From an uncultured Planctomycetaceae bacterium (GTDB lineage: Bacteria; Planctomycetota; Planctomycetia; Planctomycetales; Planctomycetaceae), in assembly GCA_903861195.1 (NCBI GenBank), contig CAIOTJ010000260.1, forward strand, positions 1 through 53,053: a DNA stretch of 53,053 bases. The letters run 5' to 3'. Shown here piece after piece: positions 1 through 9,076 of the stretch. The first letter of the stretch is position 1; every line of letters starts with the position of its first letter. Made by a program: the position numbers and the translations under genes. Under the pieces are notes generated by a model. The model did not search any database. It was given only the letters and a program-made list of their open reading frames with translations, and was not told where the DNA came from.

Positions 1-806
1 GCGGCGACGTCGTGCACCCGAATGAGTTCGGCCCCCTGCAGCGCGGCGGCGACCGAGACTCCCACTGTGCCAAACAACCGTTCGTCGACGTCACGCCCCA
101 GCAGCTTTTGCAGAAACCGCTTGCGGGAATGGCCAATGCAGAGGGGGCGTCCCAGTTTTCGTAGCGTGGGGATGTGCCGCAAGAGCTCCAGGTTGTGGGC
201 CGCGGTTTTCCCGAACCCAATGCCCGGATCGAGCGCCACCCGTTCGGGCGGGATTCCGGCTCTTCGCAGTTCTTCGAGCCGCTGTTGCAGAAACCCAACG
301 ACTTCGGTCACCACGTTGGTGTAGGTGGGCGCCTGTTGCATCGTCTGGGGGGTGCCCTGGATGTGCATGCAGAGGATCCCCGCCTGTGCCGCGGCACAGA
401 CCTCGGGCATGCGGGGATCGAAGGTGAGGCCGGAGATGTCGTTGACGATCTCGGCACCGGCGGCCAAAGCCAGACGGGCGACTTCGGCCTTGGTGGTATC
501 CACGGAAACTGGAAGGGATGAACGGGCGACTATCTTTTCGATCACAGGGAGGACCCGGCGTACTTCCTCAGTTTCGGGAACCGGAGTTGCGCCCGGCCGG
601 GTCGATTCTCCGCCGACGTCGAGAATCCCCGCCCCCTCGGCTTCCAGGCGGAGCGCACGGTCGACAGCTTCCAGCGGATCGAGGAATTGCCCACCATCCG
701 AGAAGCTGTCGGGGGTCGTGTTCACAATTCCCATGATGACAGGGGTTTGTGACAAATCGAGCAAGCGGGATCGAAGTTGCCAGGTCGCGGGGATGAGAAC
801 GGGCAT
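1..806 (-). CDS. folP: Dihydropteroate synthase, 3' end cut by window edge
   Basis: This enzyme condenses 6-hydroxymethyl-dihydropterin pyrophosphate with p-aminobenzoate to dihydropteroate in cytosolic folate synthesis. Reading the minus strand from 806 gives the family landmarks in order: MGIVNTTPDSFSDGG near residues 25-39, ILDVGGESTRPGA, a DTTKAEVA segment, IVNDISG, the LDPGIGFGK phosphate-binding loop and GHSRKRF near the cut end. About 268 residues are present and the C-terminus lies outside the window. An in-frame ATG at 836 would add ten residues; neither start has a clear ribosome binding site, and 806 leaves the normal short N-terminus. It stands alone, divergent from the Cys-rich gene. 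Planctomycetes with H4MPT may carry more than one DHPS-fold protein, but these motifs fit the folate enzyme. Confidence 0.93.
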   Translation of the reverse strand, partial: MPVLIPATWQLRSRLLDLSQTPVIMGIVNTTPDSFSDGGQFLDPLEAVDRALRLEAEGAGILDVGGESTRPGATPVPETEEVRRVLPVIEKIVARSSLPVSVDTTKAEVARLALAAGAEIVNDISGLTFDPRMPEVCAAAQAGILCMHIQGTPQTMQQAPTYTNVVTEVVGFLQQRLEELRRAGIPPERVALDPGIGFGKTAAHNLELLRHIPTLRKLGRPLCIGHSRKRFLQKLLGRDVDERLFGTVGVSVAAALQGAELIRVHDVA

Positions 807-1155
807 CAGGCATGGGCTCTGGAGAGGCGTTACCATCGGAGTCTACCGAACAGTTGGCAGAGGTGGATGCATGGGGACCCCGAACAGGAAAAAGTTTCCC
901 TAGAATCTCCCCCCTCGTTTGACATCGGGGGGGCGAGTGATATTCTAACCTACGCGATCGGCATTCTTTACGCAGATCAGCAGGCTTTCCAAGGCGGGAG
1001 AGTTTGCCCTGTCCCATCACGCCGTATGTCGCGACTTTAGGGAACCAGGATGTCCCGCCTTGAGAGATTGCGGCGTGTTGCCGCGAATCTGGGGCAGGAC
1101 TCCAGCTTTTGCGGAACACCGTCTGTCTGTCTTTTTTGTCTCAGGAGAACCATCC
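807..1155. other. Divergent intergenic region between folP and the Cys-rich protein gene
   Basis: About 350 bases with no convincing gene. The open frames crossing it have no recognisable protein character. It holds one sigma-70-like promoter candidate pointing right (listed separately) and the ribosome binding site AGGAGA at 1143-1148 for the next gene. The implied 5' untranslated region of the Cys-rich gene would be roughly 200 bases. Confidence 0.5.
919..946 (+). promoter_or_regulatory. Candidate sigma-70 promoter for the Cys-rich secreted protein
   Basis: TTGACA at 919-924 matches the consensus -35 hexamer. TATTCT at 941-946 is a fair -10 hexamer, 16 bases further on. It faces the gene at 1156, which is the only plus-strand gene downstream before a terminator. 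This is a pattern match only; no transcription data are available. Confidence 0.4.
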
Positions 1156-1788
1156 ATGTTGCGTAAGTTTCTGTCTGTGGCGGCCGTCGCGGTTGCGGCG
1201 TTCGCGTTCATCGCTCCCGAAGCTTCGGCTGGCTGCAACAGCGGCTGCGACAACGGCTGCAACTCGGGTTGCCGCGTTCGCACCTGCCGTGCTCCCCGCG
1301 TCCGTTGCTGCAAGGTCCGGACCCCCCGTTGCAAGTCCGCTTGCCACAGCCACTGTAACAGCGGCTGCAACACCGCCTGTGCCGCTCCCGCGGCCAGCTG
1401 TGCTGCTCCCGTTTCGTACGTGGCCAGCTGCGCTCCCGCCGCGATGAGCACCTGTGCTCCCAGCTGCGTCGCTCCCGCTTCGACCTGCGCTCCCGTGGCG
1501 TCGATCGCCCCCGCTTGTGCGGCTCCCGCTGTGGTTGCCGGTCCCGCTCCCGTGATGGTGGTCGGCCCGACCTGTGCCGCTCCCGTGGCGACCTACGCTC
1601 CTGTGGCCGCTGGCTGCGCTCCCGCCGCCTGTGGCACCGTGGCTGCCGGCTGGGCTCCCAGCTGTGCCGCTCCCTCGTGCTGTGCTCCCGCCGTGATGGC
1701 TCCCGCCGCTGTCGCCCCGGCTCCCGCGGCTCCCGCCGCTCCGGCCCCGGCTCCCGCCGTCGAGCCCGCTCCCGCTCCCGCTGCCTAA
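1156..1788 (+). CDS. Secreted Cys/Pro/Ala-rich protein, possible cell-envelope structural protein
   Basis: The product is 210 residues. Residues 1-25 form a signal peptide (MLRKFLSV, a hydrophobic Ala/Val/Phe core, then an A-S-A cleavage context before GC). The mature part has about two dozen cysteines. Its N-terminal third repeats C-N-S-G-C and C-D-N-G-C units with Arg-rich spacers (RTC, RVRCC), its middle repeats C-A-P and A-P-V units, and its tail is an almost pure Ala-Pro stretch ending PAPAPAA. The ATG at 1156 is chosen because AGGAGA lies 8 bases upstream; a longer in-frame extension back to 1060 lacks a signal peptide. Planctomycete walls are known to be proteinaceous and rich in cysteine and proline, so a wall or surface role is plausible, but that is inference. 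No enzymatic motif is visible. The gene is monocistronic, with its own terminator. Confidence 0.8.
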   Translation: MLRKFLSVAAVAVAAFAFIAPEASAGCNSGCDNGCNSGCRVRTCRAPRVRCCKVRTPRCKSACHSHCNSGCNTACAAPAASCAAPVSYVASCAPAAMSTCAPSCVAPASTCAPVASIAPACAAPAVVAGPAPVMVVGPTCAAPVATYAPVAAGCAPAACGTVAAGWAPSCAAPSCCAPAVMAPAAVAPAPAAPAAPAPAPAVEPAPAPAA

Positions 1789-1830
1789 TTTGGCCAGCGT
1801 GTGACGACCCGAGTGGTCTGATCGCTCTTG

Positions 1831-1872
1831 AGACCGGGATTGAAGGTTCGCCTTCGATCCCGGTCTTGTTTT
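1831..1872 (+). terminator. Rho-independent terminator of the Cys-rich protein gene
   Basis: A 16-base stem, AGACCGGGATTGAAGG at 1831-1846, pairs with 1851-1866 around a TTCG tetraloop, with a single T-G pair. TTGTTTT follows. It starts 43 bases after the stop codon. Confidence 0.9.
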
Positions 1873-2049
1873 GCGCACCCGTCAGTCGCCGGCCGCCAAT
1901 CGCGAAGTGGTAGGGGTTTTGCTCGTAGGAGCGCCAAGAAATCGTTGCGGACCCACATCGCGTTGCATCCGCAGCATCCCCTAACGAGCCACGAAAGGCT
2001 TCATGGCCCGCGCCGTCGGGGGATTACTTTCTGGGGGCACTGTGAGCCG

Positions 2050-2742
2050 CTATGCCCAGACTGCTTTGATATCGAGCAGTTGCCGCGGGTCGTCGATGAC
2101 CAGCCGCGCCCCGTGCTGCCAGAGTTCTTCGCGGCTGCGAAATCCCCAACTGACACCGATCGGATCCAGGCCCGCGTTCCGTGCGGTCTGCATATCGACC
2201 GACGAATCTCCCACGTAGGCGAGGCGGGCAGGCTCCAATCCCAGTTCCGCAGCGACGGCCCAGGCCCCTGCGGGATCGGGCTTCTTGGGAATTCCGTCCT
2301 TTTGGCCGGCGACCACCTCAAAATGCCACGCTGGCAAGAAGTGATTCACGCACTGACAGGTGAACGGGTGGGGTTTGTTCGAGAGAACGGCCAGTCGAAT
2401 TCCCCGGCGACTGACTTCGTCGAGCATCTCTCCAATGCCGGGATAGAGCCGCGTGTGTCGGTTCCAGCCCTGGGCATAGTGCCGGGCGAAGCCGGCCGCA
2501 CAATCGGTCACCACCTCGGGCAGGCGGTCGGCCGGAGGGAGGGCCCGCTCAAACAGCACGCGTACACCGTCCCCCACAAATTGGCGGTAGCTCTCGAGGG
2601 GGTGAACCGGAAAACCGAGGTCGCGCAGTGCTGCATTGGCCGCTTCGGCGATGTCGCGGAGCGAGTCGATGAGCGTGCCGTCGAGGTCGAAGACGATCGC
2701 CGGGAACTGGGGGGGGCCGGAACTCAGCGAGGGTTTACTCAT
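2050..2742 (-). CDS. gph: HAD-superfamily phosphatase, phosphoglycolate phosphatase-like
   Basis: The 230-residue product has the HAD motif I DLDGT with Asp19 and Asp21, a helical cap of about 65 residues, motif II in AVLSNKPH (the Ser), a KPDPAG lysine motif III, and motif IV YVGDSSVDMQTARNAG. This is the standard arrangement of Gph/PGP-type phosphatases, which remove phosphate from 2-phosphoglycolate or related small molecules in the cytosol. The true substrate cannot be read from sequence. It is the last gene of a minus-strand operon and overlaps the stop of the preceding membrane-protein gene by 8 bases, which points to translational coupling. Length is normal for the family. Confidence 0.88.
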   Translation of the reverse strand: MSKPSLSSGPPQFPAIVFDLDGTLIDSLRDIAEAANAALRDLGFPVHPLESYRQFVGDGVRVLFERALPPADRLPEVVTDCAAGFARHYAQGWNRHTRLYPGIGEMLDEVSRRGIRLAVLSNKPHPFTCQCVNHFLPAWHFEVVAGQKDGIPKKPDPAGAWAVAAELGLEPARLAYVGDSSVDMQTARNAGLDPIGVSWGFRSREELWQHGARLVIDDPRQLLDIKAVWA

Positions 2743-3199
2743 GTTCGGTGGGCTCGGGGCCAGCGACCCCTTCCTGGAGCACAGTGTTCCCCTCGGCGGT
2801 TCGCAATTCGATCCGGGGTACCTTCATTCCAAACTCGGTGACCACCAATTGGCCCGAGCCCTTGTTGCCCTCGACGAAGAAGACCATGGTCTCTTCATGC
2901 GTTTCTCCAAAGGTGCCCGGCAGATCGTAGCGGGTGGAGGAAACAACGCCGATCTGCTGCATGAACGTGGAATTCCCCTGAAACTGCCGAACCCAACGTT
3001 CCCCTTCCGGATCCATCATCCAATGCATGCCCCACCAGCCGCCGCCGCCACACAAAACCAGTCCCAGTGCGGCGAGGAGGAACAGCGTGAACAGCGGCCA
3101 GCCGCCCCCACTCTCTTCGGAGGGCTCCGCAACGGCCGGGTCGGAAGCCGCCATGTTCGGAGGCAGGGAGGGTGGGACTGTTTGCTTGTGTTCCGACAT
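2735..3199 (-). CDS. Single-span membrane protein, Coa1-like
   Basis: The 154-residue product has a Ser/Pro-rich cytosolic head, one membrane helix near residues 34-53 (WPLFTLFLLAALGLVL), a Gly-rich turn (CGGGGWWG) and an exported domain of about 95 residues. The exported part resembles the cytochrome oxidase assembly protein 1 (Coa1) type fold, especially NKGSGQLVVTEF preceding the C-terminal strand. That assignment is from memory of the family pattern and is tentative. The ATG at 3199 is preferred over an upstream extension because AAGG lies before it and the methionine opens a sensible hydrophilic head. It starts 10 bases after the SDR gene and overlaps the HAD gene, so all belong to one transcript. 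Confidence 0.65.
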   Translation of the reverse strand: MSEHKQTVPPSLPPNMAASDPAVAEPSEESGGGWPLFTLFLLAALGLVLCGGGGWWGMHWMMDPEGERWVRQFQGNSTFMQQIGVVSSTRYDLPGTFGETHEETMVFFVEGNKGSGQLVVTEFGMKVPRIELRTAEGNTVLQEGVAGPEPTEHE

Positions 3200-3209
3200 C
3201 AGCACACCT

Positions 3210-4250
3210 TTAGAATTGACCTTCCCGGGACTCGAAATGGGTCGGCTTGTCCAGCAAAGGGCGGCCCGCTTCGATCCAATCCGCCACCCACAGCAGCAAT
3301 TGATCCGTGGTGACACTCGGCGATCCCCATAGGGACCGCGCCAGGTCATTGCGGCTCAGCAGAGCGGTGCCCGATTCGCATCCCGTGAACTCGACCGGTA
3401 CATTCCACCGGCGGGCGAGGCTTTCGCAGATCACGCGAACCGACAGGACTTCGGACCCCGTCACGTTGACGATCCAGGGGGGGGAGGTCAAGTGCTCGAA
3501 CGCGCAGAGCGTCTGTGCATTGGCATCTCCCTGCCAGATCGTGTTGAAATATCCCATGGAGAGGTCGACCGGCTGCCGGTGCCACACCCTGCACGCCAGG
3601 TCGACCAGCACCCCATAGCGCAGGTCGCACGCATAATTCAGCCGGATCAGCGCGGAGGGAATGCCCAACGCCCGGCTGCCGTACTGGTACAAGCGTTCGC
3701 GACCCAGGCAGCTCTGGGCATATTCCCCCAGCGGTTGGGGTGGATCTCCCTCGCGCGAACCTCCCTCAGCCACGGGGACCAAGCCGTAAATGTTTCCGGT
3801 CGAGAAGGCCACCAGCCTGCTATCCGGGAACTTCCGGCAGAGATCGGCCGCGAGGAGAGTGTTCATCGCCCAGGTCAGGGGTTCGTCTCCCGTGGAACCA
3901 AATTTGCGTCCCGTCATCGCGATCACATTCGCGGCCTGAGGCAGGTTGCGCAGCTGCTCAGGATTCAGCAGATCACAGCGGAGCGTGTCGATCCCCTGGG
4001 CGTGGAACAGGGCTTCACCTCCGTCACCGAAGCGGGACACGGCAATCACCCGACCGCGGTGCCCCACCCGGTTCCAGGCCCGGCGTGCCATGCGGGCGAG
4101 CGACAACCCCATCTTGCCCCCCGCTCCCAGCAACAGCAGGTCTCCTGAGAGCTGCCCCAGCACATGGCACACCTGATCGGTCGGGCGGGAGAGCAGCTCT
4201 TCCAGATCCTCCACCGAGACCACGCGCTCGGGCCAGGCGGTGTTCACCAC
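3210..4250 (-). CDS. Atypical NAD-dependent epimerase/dehydratase (SDR)
   Basis: The 346-residue product is of extended SDR type. A glycine-rich dinucleotide loop ([14 protein letters not shown]) begins near residue 39, not at the extreme N-terminus as is usual, so there is an extra head of about 35 residues. Asp92-like CDLLN and STGNIYG strand motifs follow. The catalytic YxxxK is not intact: the expected site reads [11 protein letters not shown], with Cys where Lys should be. The protein may bind NAD(P) without standard chemistry, or use another residue. It overlaps the upstream ketoacyl synthase gene by 7 bases and is followed closely by the Coa1-like gene. Partner genes suggest lipid or polyketone chemistry, but the substrate is unknown. 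Confidence 0.75.
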   Translation of the reverse strand: MVNTAWPERVVSVEDLEELLSRPTDQVCHVLGQLSGDLLLLGAGGKMGLSLARMARRAWNRVGHRGRVIAVSRFGDGGEALFHAQGIDTLRCDLLNPEQLRNLPQAANVIAMTGRKFGSTGDEPLTWAMNTLLAADLCRKFPDSRLVAFSTGNIYGLVPVAEGGSREGDPPQPLGEYAQSCLGRERLYQYGSRALGIPSALIRLNYACDLRYGVLVDLACRVWHRQPVDLSMGYFNTIWQGDANAQTLCAFEHLTSPPWIVNVTGSEVLSVRVICESLARRWNVPVEFTGCESGTALLSRNDLARSLWGSPSVTTDQLLLWVADWIEAGRPLLDKPTHFESREGQF

Positions 4251-5290
4251 TCGGTCCCCAGCATGACGGAACTCAGCCCGCTGCCGATGCCCAGCCAGGC
4301 GACCCGGTCGCCCGGTTGGACATGCCCCGCTGCTTCTCCCAGGGCGGCCGTCATGGGAAGCGCGACCGCCCCCGTGTTTCCAAGGAATTCCACCGTCGGG
4401 AAGTCAAGCAGGGGATTGAGCCCCAACCGTTCCAGGAGCATTTTCCGATGGACCTTGCCGACCTGGTGAGTGACCACTTTGCTGATCGAGTCGAGGCCCC
4501 AGCCCAATGTGTCCAGGAAGGCGGTCCAGGTTTCCCCCGCCAGACGAACGCCCGCGTGCAGCAGAGCCTCGGAATCCGTCTGCATCCGGGGACGAGAATC
4601 GCCGGCTGTCCCGTTGTCGATCCCGCCGGCACACAACTGGTGGGCCGACGTATCGGCCCGCAGGACTCCTCCCACAAGGCGCCGCCCCGTGCGGCTCAAC
4701 CTGCGATCGCAGAGCAAAATGGCCGCCGAACCGGAACCAATGGTCAATGATGCGAAGGCGAGTTTGACCTGCTGACGGGTGAGGTCGTGGGTCGCCAGCA
4801 GCGAATCAATGGTCCCCTCGACCAGGTCGCGTCCCATTTCCGTCCCCACCACAAGTCCCGCTCGAATCTGGCCCAGTTCGATCATGTTGGCAACGGCCAG
4901 TACGCCGTTGAGCAGCCCCAGGCAGGCGTTGCTCAAATCGCAGACGAGGGAATCCGCAGGCAGCCCGGTCGCATGGTGGACTGCTGCCGCCGTGGCTGGT
5001 TCGAGTTGGTCGCGGCAGACGGATCCGTGAATCAGGGCGCCGATCTGGCTGCGGTCGATGCCAGCTTTTTCAATCACCGCATTGGCGGTTTGAGCACTGA
5101 TCTGTCCGGGCAAAACCCCCCGGGGCCAGAATCGGCGTTCACGAATGCCGGTCATCAATTCGAGACGGCCAGCGGGCAGTTGCAGCCGCTCATAGACGGC
5201 GGCCAGCCGCTCTTCAATGGAGGCCGAAGAGACCACCTCCGGCGGAAGGGTACAGGCCAATGCCTCCAGGCAGACGTGACGATACCTCAT
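4244..5290 (-). CDS. 3-oxoacyl-ACP synthase III family protein, OleA-like
   Basis: The 348-residue thiolase-fold condensing enzyme has the Cys-His-Asn set in place: Cys123 in [10 protein letters not shown], His275 in VVTHQVGK and Asn305 in LGNTG. The segment [12 protein letters not shown] before the active site resembles OleA, which joins two fatty acyl-CoA chains head to head, more than housekeeping FabH; Glu97 would correspond to the OleA glutamate that enters the active site. OleA-type enzymes make beta-keto acids that lead to long-chain ketones or olefins. No OleB, OleC or canonical OleD is visible in this window. It leads a tight operon with an SDR, a Coa1-like protein and a HAD phosphatase. 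FabH-like function remains possible. Confidence 0.82.
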   Translation of the reverse strand: MRYRHVCLEALACTLPPEVVSSASIEERLAAVYERLQLPAGRLELMTGIRERRFWPRGVLPGQISAQTANAVIEKAGIDRSQIGALIHGSVCRDQLEPATAAAVHHATGLPADSLVCDLSNACLGLLNGVLAVANMIELGQIRAGLVVGTEMGRDLVEGTIDSLLATHDLTRQQVKLAFASLTIGSGSAAILLCDRRLSRTGRRLVGGVLRADTSAHQLCAGGIDNGTAGDSRPRMQTDSEALLHAGVRLAGETWTAFLDTLGWGLDSISKVVTHQVGKVHRKMLLERLGLNPLLDFPTVEFLGNTGAVALPMTAALGEAAGHVQPGDRVAWLGIGSGLSSVMLGTEW

Positions 5291-5345
5291 GCCGTGAACT
5301 TTCCCTCACGGCTTCTTCGATGGAACCAGTTCACGCAGGGAAAGG

Positions 5346-5555
5346 TCACGATTCCGAGCGAACCGCGACACGCGTGGCGGGATCCAGCTGCCCCATGAGA
5401 TCGCTGATCTGGCGCAGTTCCAGATCCCGCTTTTCATCGGGAGGTGCCATCGGATCGCGGAACGCCAGCCGCCGAACACTGCGGATATACCGCAAACCTT
5501 CCAAAACAAGGTCGCGTTGCTGTGTCGTCAGTTCCAGAGCCAAGGAGTCACTCAT
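5346..5555 (-). CDS. Small conserved-looking hypothetical protein
   Basis: A 69-residue product starting at the ATG at 5555 (MSDSLALELT). It looks largely helical and charged, with LVLEGLRYIRSVRRLAF followed by an Asp/Lys/Arg-rich stretch. No domain was recognised. A longer reading from 5672 adds residues without protein character, so the shorter form is preferred. It lies 55 bases upstream of the OleA-like gene on the same strand and could be the first gene of that operon. No strong ribosome binding site is seen, which keeps confidence moderate. Confidence 0.5.
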   Translation of the reverse strand: MSDSLALELTTQQRDLVLEGLRYIRSVRRLAFRDPMAPPDEKRDLELRQISDLMGQLDPATRVAVRSES

Positions 5556-5969
5556 GACGGTGGGCAAGGTCGAGAGGGCAGGGTCGTTGAATAGTCGGAA
5601 TCGTTCCTGGAAGCCAGCCGCGGCACCCCGCCGCAGACTGTGGTGGAAAGATTCGCCATCATGACGAACCACTTCGCCGATATGCTACGATTCTCCGAAG
5701 AGTTTCTCAACCGGCCCGCCTCATTTTCAGCCGCCTGCCGAAACCCGACCCTCTCGGGGCGGGAGTGGATCCATTCCCAGATTTCCGCGCGGAATTCCAC
5801 AGATCTTCTCTTCGACCAGCCCCCTCCCGGACTTCGCAGATTCCGGGTCCTCCCGGGCAACCCCTTCGACCGTTGCAACCCAAGAGAGAATTTCTCTCAT
5901 CCCCGTCCCTCCCACCCCACCCCCGCCGCAGTTGGACCGCCACGGCCAGACTGATACCATTCCGTCACC
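5556..5969. other. Divergent intergenic region upstream of the amidotransferase gene
   Basis: About 410 bases separating the minus-strand operon from trpG/pabA. Open frames here are short and low in protein character. The last 60 bases before 5970 are a C-rich, G-poor tract (for example CCCGTCCCTCCCACCCCACC near 5902-5921). I see no clear hexamers, hairpins or RNA gene. Confidence 0.4.
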
Positions 5970-6566
<597 letters not shown>

Positions 6567-7817
6567 ATGCTTACGATTGCAGAAGCCTGGGAGGCGATCG
6601 AAGGGGTGGTCGAGCCTCTTCCCCGGCAACGTGTTCCCCTTGCCGAATCTCTGGGGCTGGTGTTGGCCGAGAACATCGTCGCCGACCTCGATTCCCCTCC
6701 GTTCGACAAGGCGCTCATGGACGGCTACGCCGTGCGGGCCGCCGATGTGGCGACGCTGCCCGTCCGACTGCAAGTCGCTGGTGAGGTGCTGGCCGGGCAG
6801 GTCAGTGCGCGCGGTCTGGCACCCGGCGAGGCGATCCGCATCATGACCGGGGCTCCTCTCCCGGCGGGAACCGACCTGGTCATTCCCGTGGAACAGTCGG
6901 CCCTCGAGGGGGCGACCGTGACGCTGCAGCCTCCCGCGGTTCCCGTCGGTCGGAACGTCTTGCGACGGGGCGAGTCGACCCGCCAGGGAGCCGTGGTGGT
7001 CCCCGCCGGTCGGGTCATCCGTGCTGTGGAGGTCGGTTGCCTCGCCGAAGTGGGGCAGCACAGCGTGCCTGTCCACCGGGCACCGCGGATCGCGGTGCTG
7101 GCGACGGGAGACGAACTGGTGCCGGTCAGCGATCGTCCCGGGCCGGGCCAGATCCGCAACAGCAACGAGGCGATGCTGGTGGCACAGTTGCAGCAGGCGG
7201 GTTACGCGGCCTATCCCTTGGGGATCGCCCGTGATGATGCCGCCGAACTCAAACGGAAAATCATGCAGGGACTCGAGTACGATGTGCTCGTCCTCTCGGG
7301 AGGAGTCTCGGCGGGCAAAGTCGATCTCGTTCCGCTGGCCCTCGCCGAGACGGGTGTCGAGACGGTCTTTCACAAGGTGAAGATTCGTCCTGGGCAGCCG
7401 CTGTATTTTGGCCGGCTCGACCGCAGTCGACCGGCCAATCGGCCGCTTTTGCCCGGCAGCCTCGCCGCCAATCGGCCCAACGCCTGGGTTTTCGGACTCC
7501 CGGGGAATCCGGTCAGCAGTCTGGTGTGCTGCGAGCTCTTCGTCAAACCGGCCCTGAGGCGTTTGGCGGGCTTGGCCGAGGTCCGTCCCCAGCCACTCTA
7601 CGCCCGGTTGCAGCAGTCGCATTTCAACGGGGGTCAACGCCCCACCTATCATCCGGCCCGCCTGACGCAGACCCCCAGTGGTCCCGAGGTGACCCCGGTC
7701 CGCTGGATTGGATCGGCCGATCTCAGCGCCACCGCCTCGGCGAACGGGATGATTGCCTTCGAAGTTCCCAACCGGGAATACGCCGCCGGCGAATGGGTGG
7801 CGGTCTACCCCTGGTAA
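6567..7817 (+). CDS. moeA: Molybdopterin molybdenumtransferase MoeA
   Basis: The 416-residue protein inserts molybdate into adenylylated molybdopterin. Landmarks in order: [14 protein letters not shown] and [19 protein letters not shown] in domains [14 protein letters not shown] and [15 protein letters not shown] in the MogA-like domain [27 protein letters not shown]; and [18 protein letters not shown]. The C-terminal domain IV is present. It starts on the base after the amidotransferase stop codon. Length is usual for the family. Its presence implies molybdoenzymes elsewhere in the genome. Confidence 0.95.
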   Translation: MLTIAEAWEAIEGVVEPLPRQRVPLAESLGLVLAENIVADLDSPPFDKALMDGYAVRAADVATLPVRLQVAGEVLAGQVSARGLAPGEAIRIMTGAPLPAGTDLVIPVEQSALEGATVTLQPPAVPVGRNVLRRGESTRQGAVVVPAGRVIRAVEVGCLAEVGQHSVPVHRAPRIAVLATGDELVPVSDRPGPGQIRNSNEAMLVAQLQQAGYAAYPLGIARDDAAELKRKIMQGLEYDVLVLSGGVSAGKVDLVPLALAETGVETVFHKVKIRPGQPLYFGRLDRSRPANRPLLPGSLAANRPNAWVFGLPGNPVSSLVCCELFVKPALRRLAGLAEVRPQPLYARLQQSHFNGGQRPTYHPARLTQTPSGPEVTPVRWIGSADLSATASANGMIAFEVPNREYAAGEWVAVYPW

Positions 7818-7838
7818 AAGGGTGTCATCGTCAGCCCC

Positions 7839-7892
7839 GGTTCCCCGGGTCAATACGGTTCCCCGAGTCACCCCATTTCCCGGTCAACGTTG
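7839..7892. repeat. 18-bp tandem repeat just after moeA
   Basis: Two clear units, GGTTCCCCGGGTCAATAC at 7839-7856 and GGTTCCCCGAGTCACCCC at 7857-7874, are followed by a decayed third beginning ATTTCCCGGTCAACG at 7875. The array starts 22 bases after the moeA stop and lies in the leader of tdh. Confidence 0.6.
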
Positions 7893-7936
7893 TTCACAGC
7901 GGATCCGAGTACGACCTGACAAGAGGAGCGCGCAGG

Positions 7937-8974
7937 ATGGCGACCATGAAGGCCCTGGTGAAGCGGCGGGCCGAGCCCGGTTTGTGGCTCGAGGATGTGC
8001 CCGTTCCCGAGATGGGGATCAACGACGTTCTCATCCGGGTTGATCGCACTGGCATCTGCGGGACCGACCTGCACATCTACAAGTGGGACGCCTGGGCGGC
8101 CAAGACCATTCCCGTCCCCATGGTGGTCGGGCATGAATTCGTGGGTGAGATTGTCTCGGTGGGGTCGAACGTCAACGACTTTTTTCCTGGCGATGTCGTG
8201 AGCGGGGAAGGGCACGTCGTCTGCGGCCGGTGTCGCAACTGCCTCGCCGGTCGCCGCCATCTCTGCAAAGATACCAAGGGAATCGGGGTGAACCGGCCCG
8301 GGGCGTTCGCCGAGTATCTCGTGCTGCCCATGACCAACGTCTGGCACCACCGGCACGACATCGACCGCGACGTGGCCTCGATCTTTGATCCGTTTGGCAA
8401 CGCCGTGCACACCGCGCTGTCGTTTCCCGTGCTGGGGGAGGATGTGCTGATCACCGGGGCCGGTCCCATCGGGGCGATGGCCGCCGCCATTGTGAAGCAC
8501 GCCGGTGCCCGCCACGTGGTCATCACCGACATCAACGACTATCGGCTGGACCTCGCCCTGAAGCTGGGGGCTACCCGCACGGTGAATGTCACGCGCGAGT
8601 CGCTGGCCGACGTCCAGAAAGAGTTGGGGATGAAGGAAGGGTTCGACGTGGGGCTTGAAATGTCGGGCAGTCCCGCGGCGTTTCGCGCGATGCTCGACAA
8701 TATGGCCCACGGCGGCCACATCGCCATGCTGGGCATTCCCACCGAGCAGATCGCGATCGATTGGAACATCGTCGTCTTCAACATGCTGACCATCAAAGGG
8801 ATCTACGGCCGGGAGATGTACGAGACCTGGTACAAGATGACGGTCATGCTCGAAAGCGGGCTCGATATCGGTCCGGTCATCACGCACCGCTTTCATTACA
8901 CCGAATTTGAGCGGGGATTCGAGGCGATGAAGTCGGGCCAATCGGGGAAGGTCGTTCTGTCGTGGCGCGATTAG
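7937..8974 (+). CDS. tdh: L-threonine 3-dehydrogenase
   Basis: The 345-residue zinc enzyme oxidises L-threonine to 2-amino-3-ketobutyrate with NAD+. Visible features: Cys41 (GICGTD) and His66-Glu67 (GHEFVGE) for the catalytic zinc; the structural-zinc cysteines 96, 99, 102 and 110; and the [10 protein letters not shown] nucleotide loop. The C-terminal [11 protein letters not shown] is characteristic of Tdh rather than generic alcohol dehydrogenases. The ATG at 7937 is preferred because AGAGGAG sits 8 bases upstream. It is followed by kbl, whose enzyme consumes the unstable product, the classical tdh-kbl pair. Confidence 0.95.
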   Translation: MATMKALVKRRAEPGLWLEDVPVPEMGINDVLIRVDRTGICGTDLHIYKWDAWAAKTIPVPMVVGHEFVGEIVSVGSNVNDFFPGDVVSGEGHVVCGRCRNCLAGRRHLCKDTKGIGVNRPGAFAEYLVLPMTNVWHHRHDIDRDVASIFDPFGNAVHTALSFPVLGEDVLITGAGPIGAMAAAIVKHAGARHVVITDINDYRLDLALKLGATRTVNVTRESLADVQKELGMKEGFDVGLEMSGSPAAFRAMLDNMAHGGHIAMLGIPTEQIAIDWNIVVFNMLTIKGIYGREMYETWYKMTVMLESGLDIGPVITHRFHYTEFERGFEAMKSGQSGKVVLSWRD

Positions 8975-9076
8975 CGCTCGACAATCCCCCGGCCAACAGC
9001 TCCTGTCGCCTCCGACGTCAGCGAGGCTGTGGATCCCGCGTCTGGTTGTTCCGTTGTTCTCCAGCCTGATCGTTCC

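Noticed and set aside
1141-1878. Minus-strand Gly/Ser/Arg-rich open frame opposite the Cys-rich protein
   Set aside because: Low-complexity shadow of the Ala/Pro codons; it would also read through the terminator stem.
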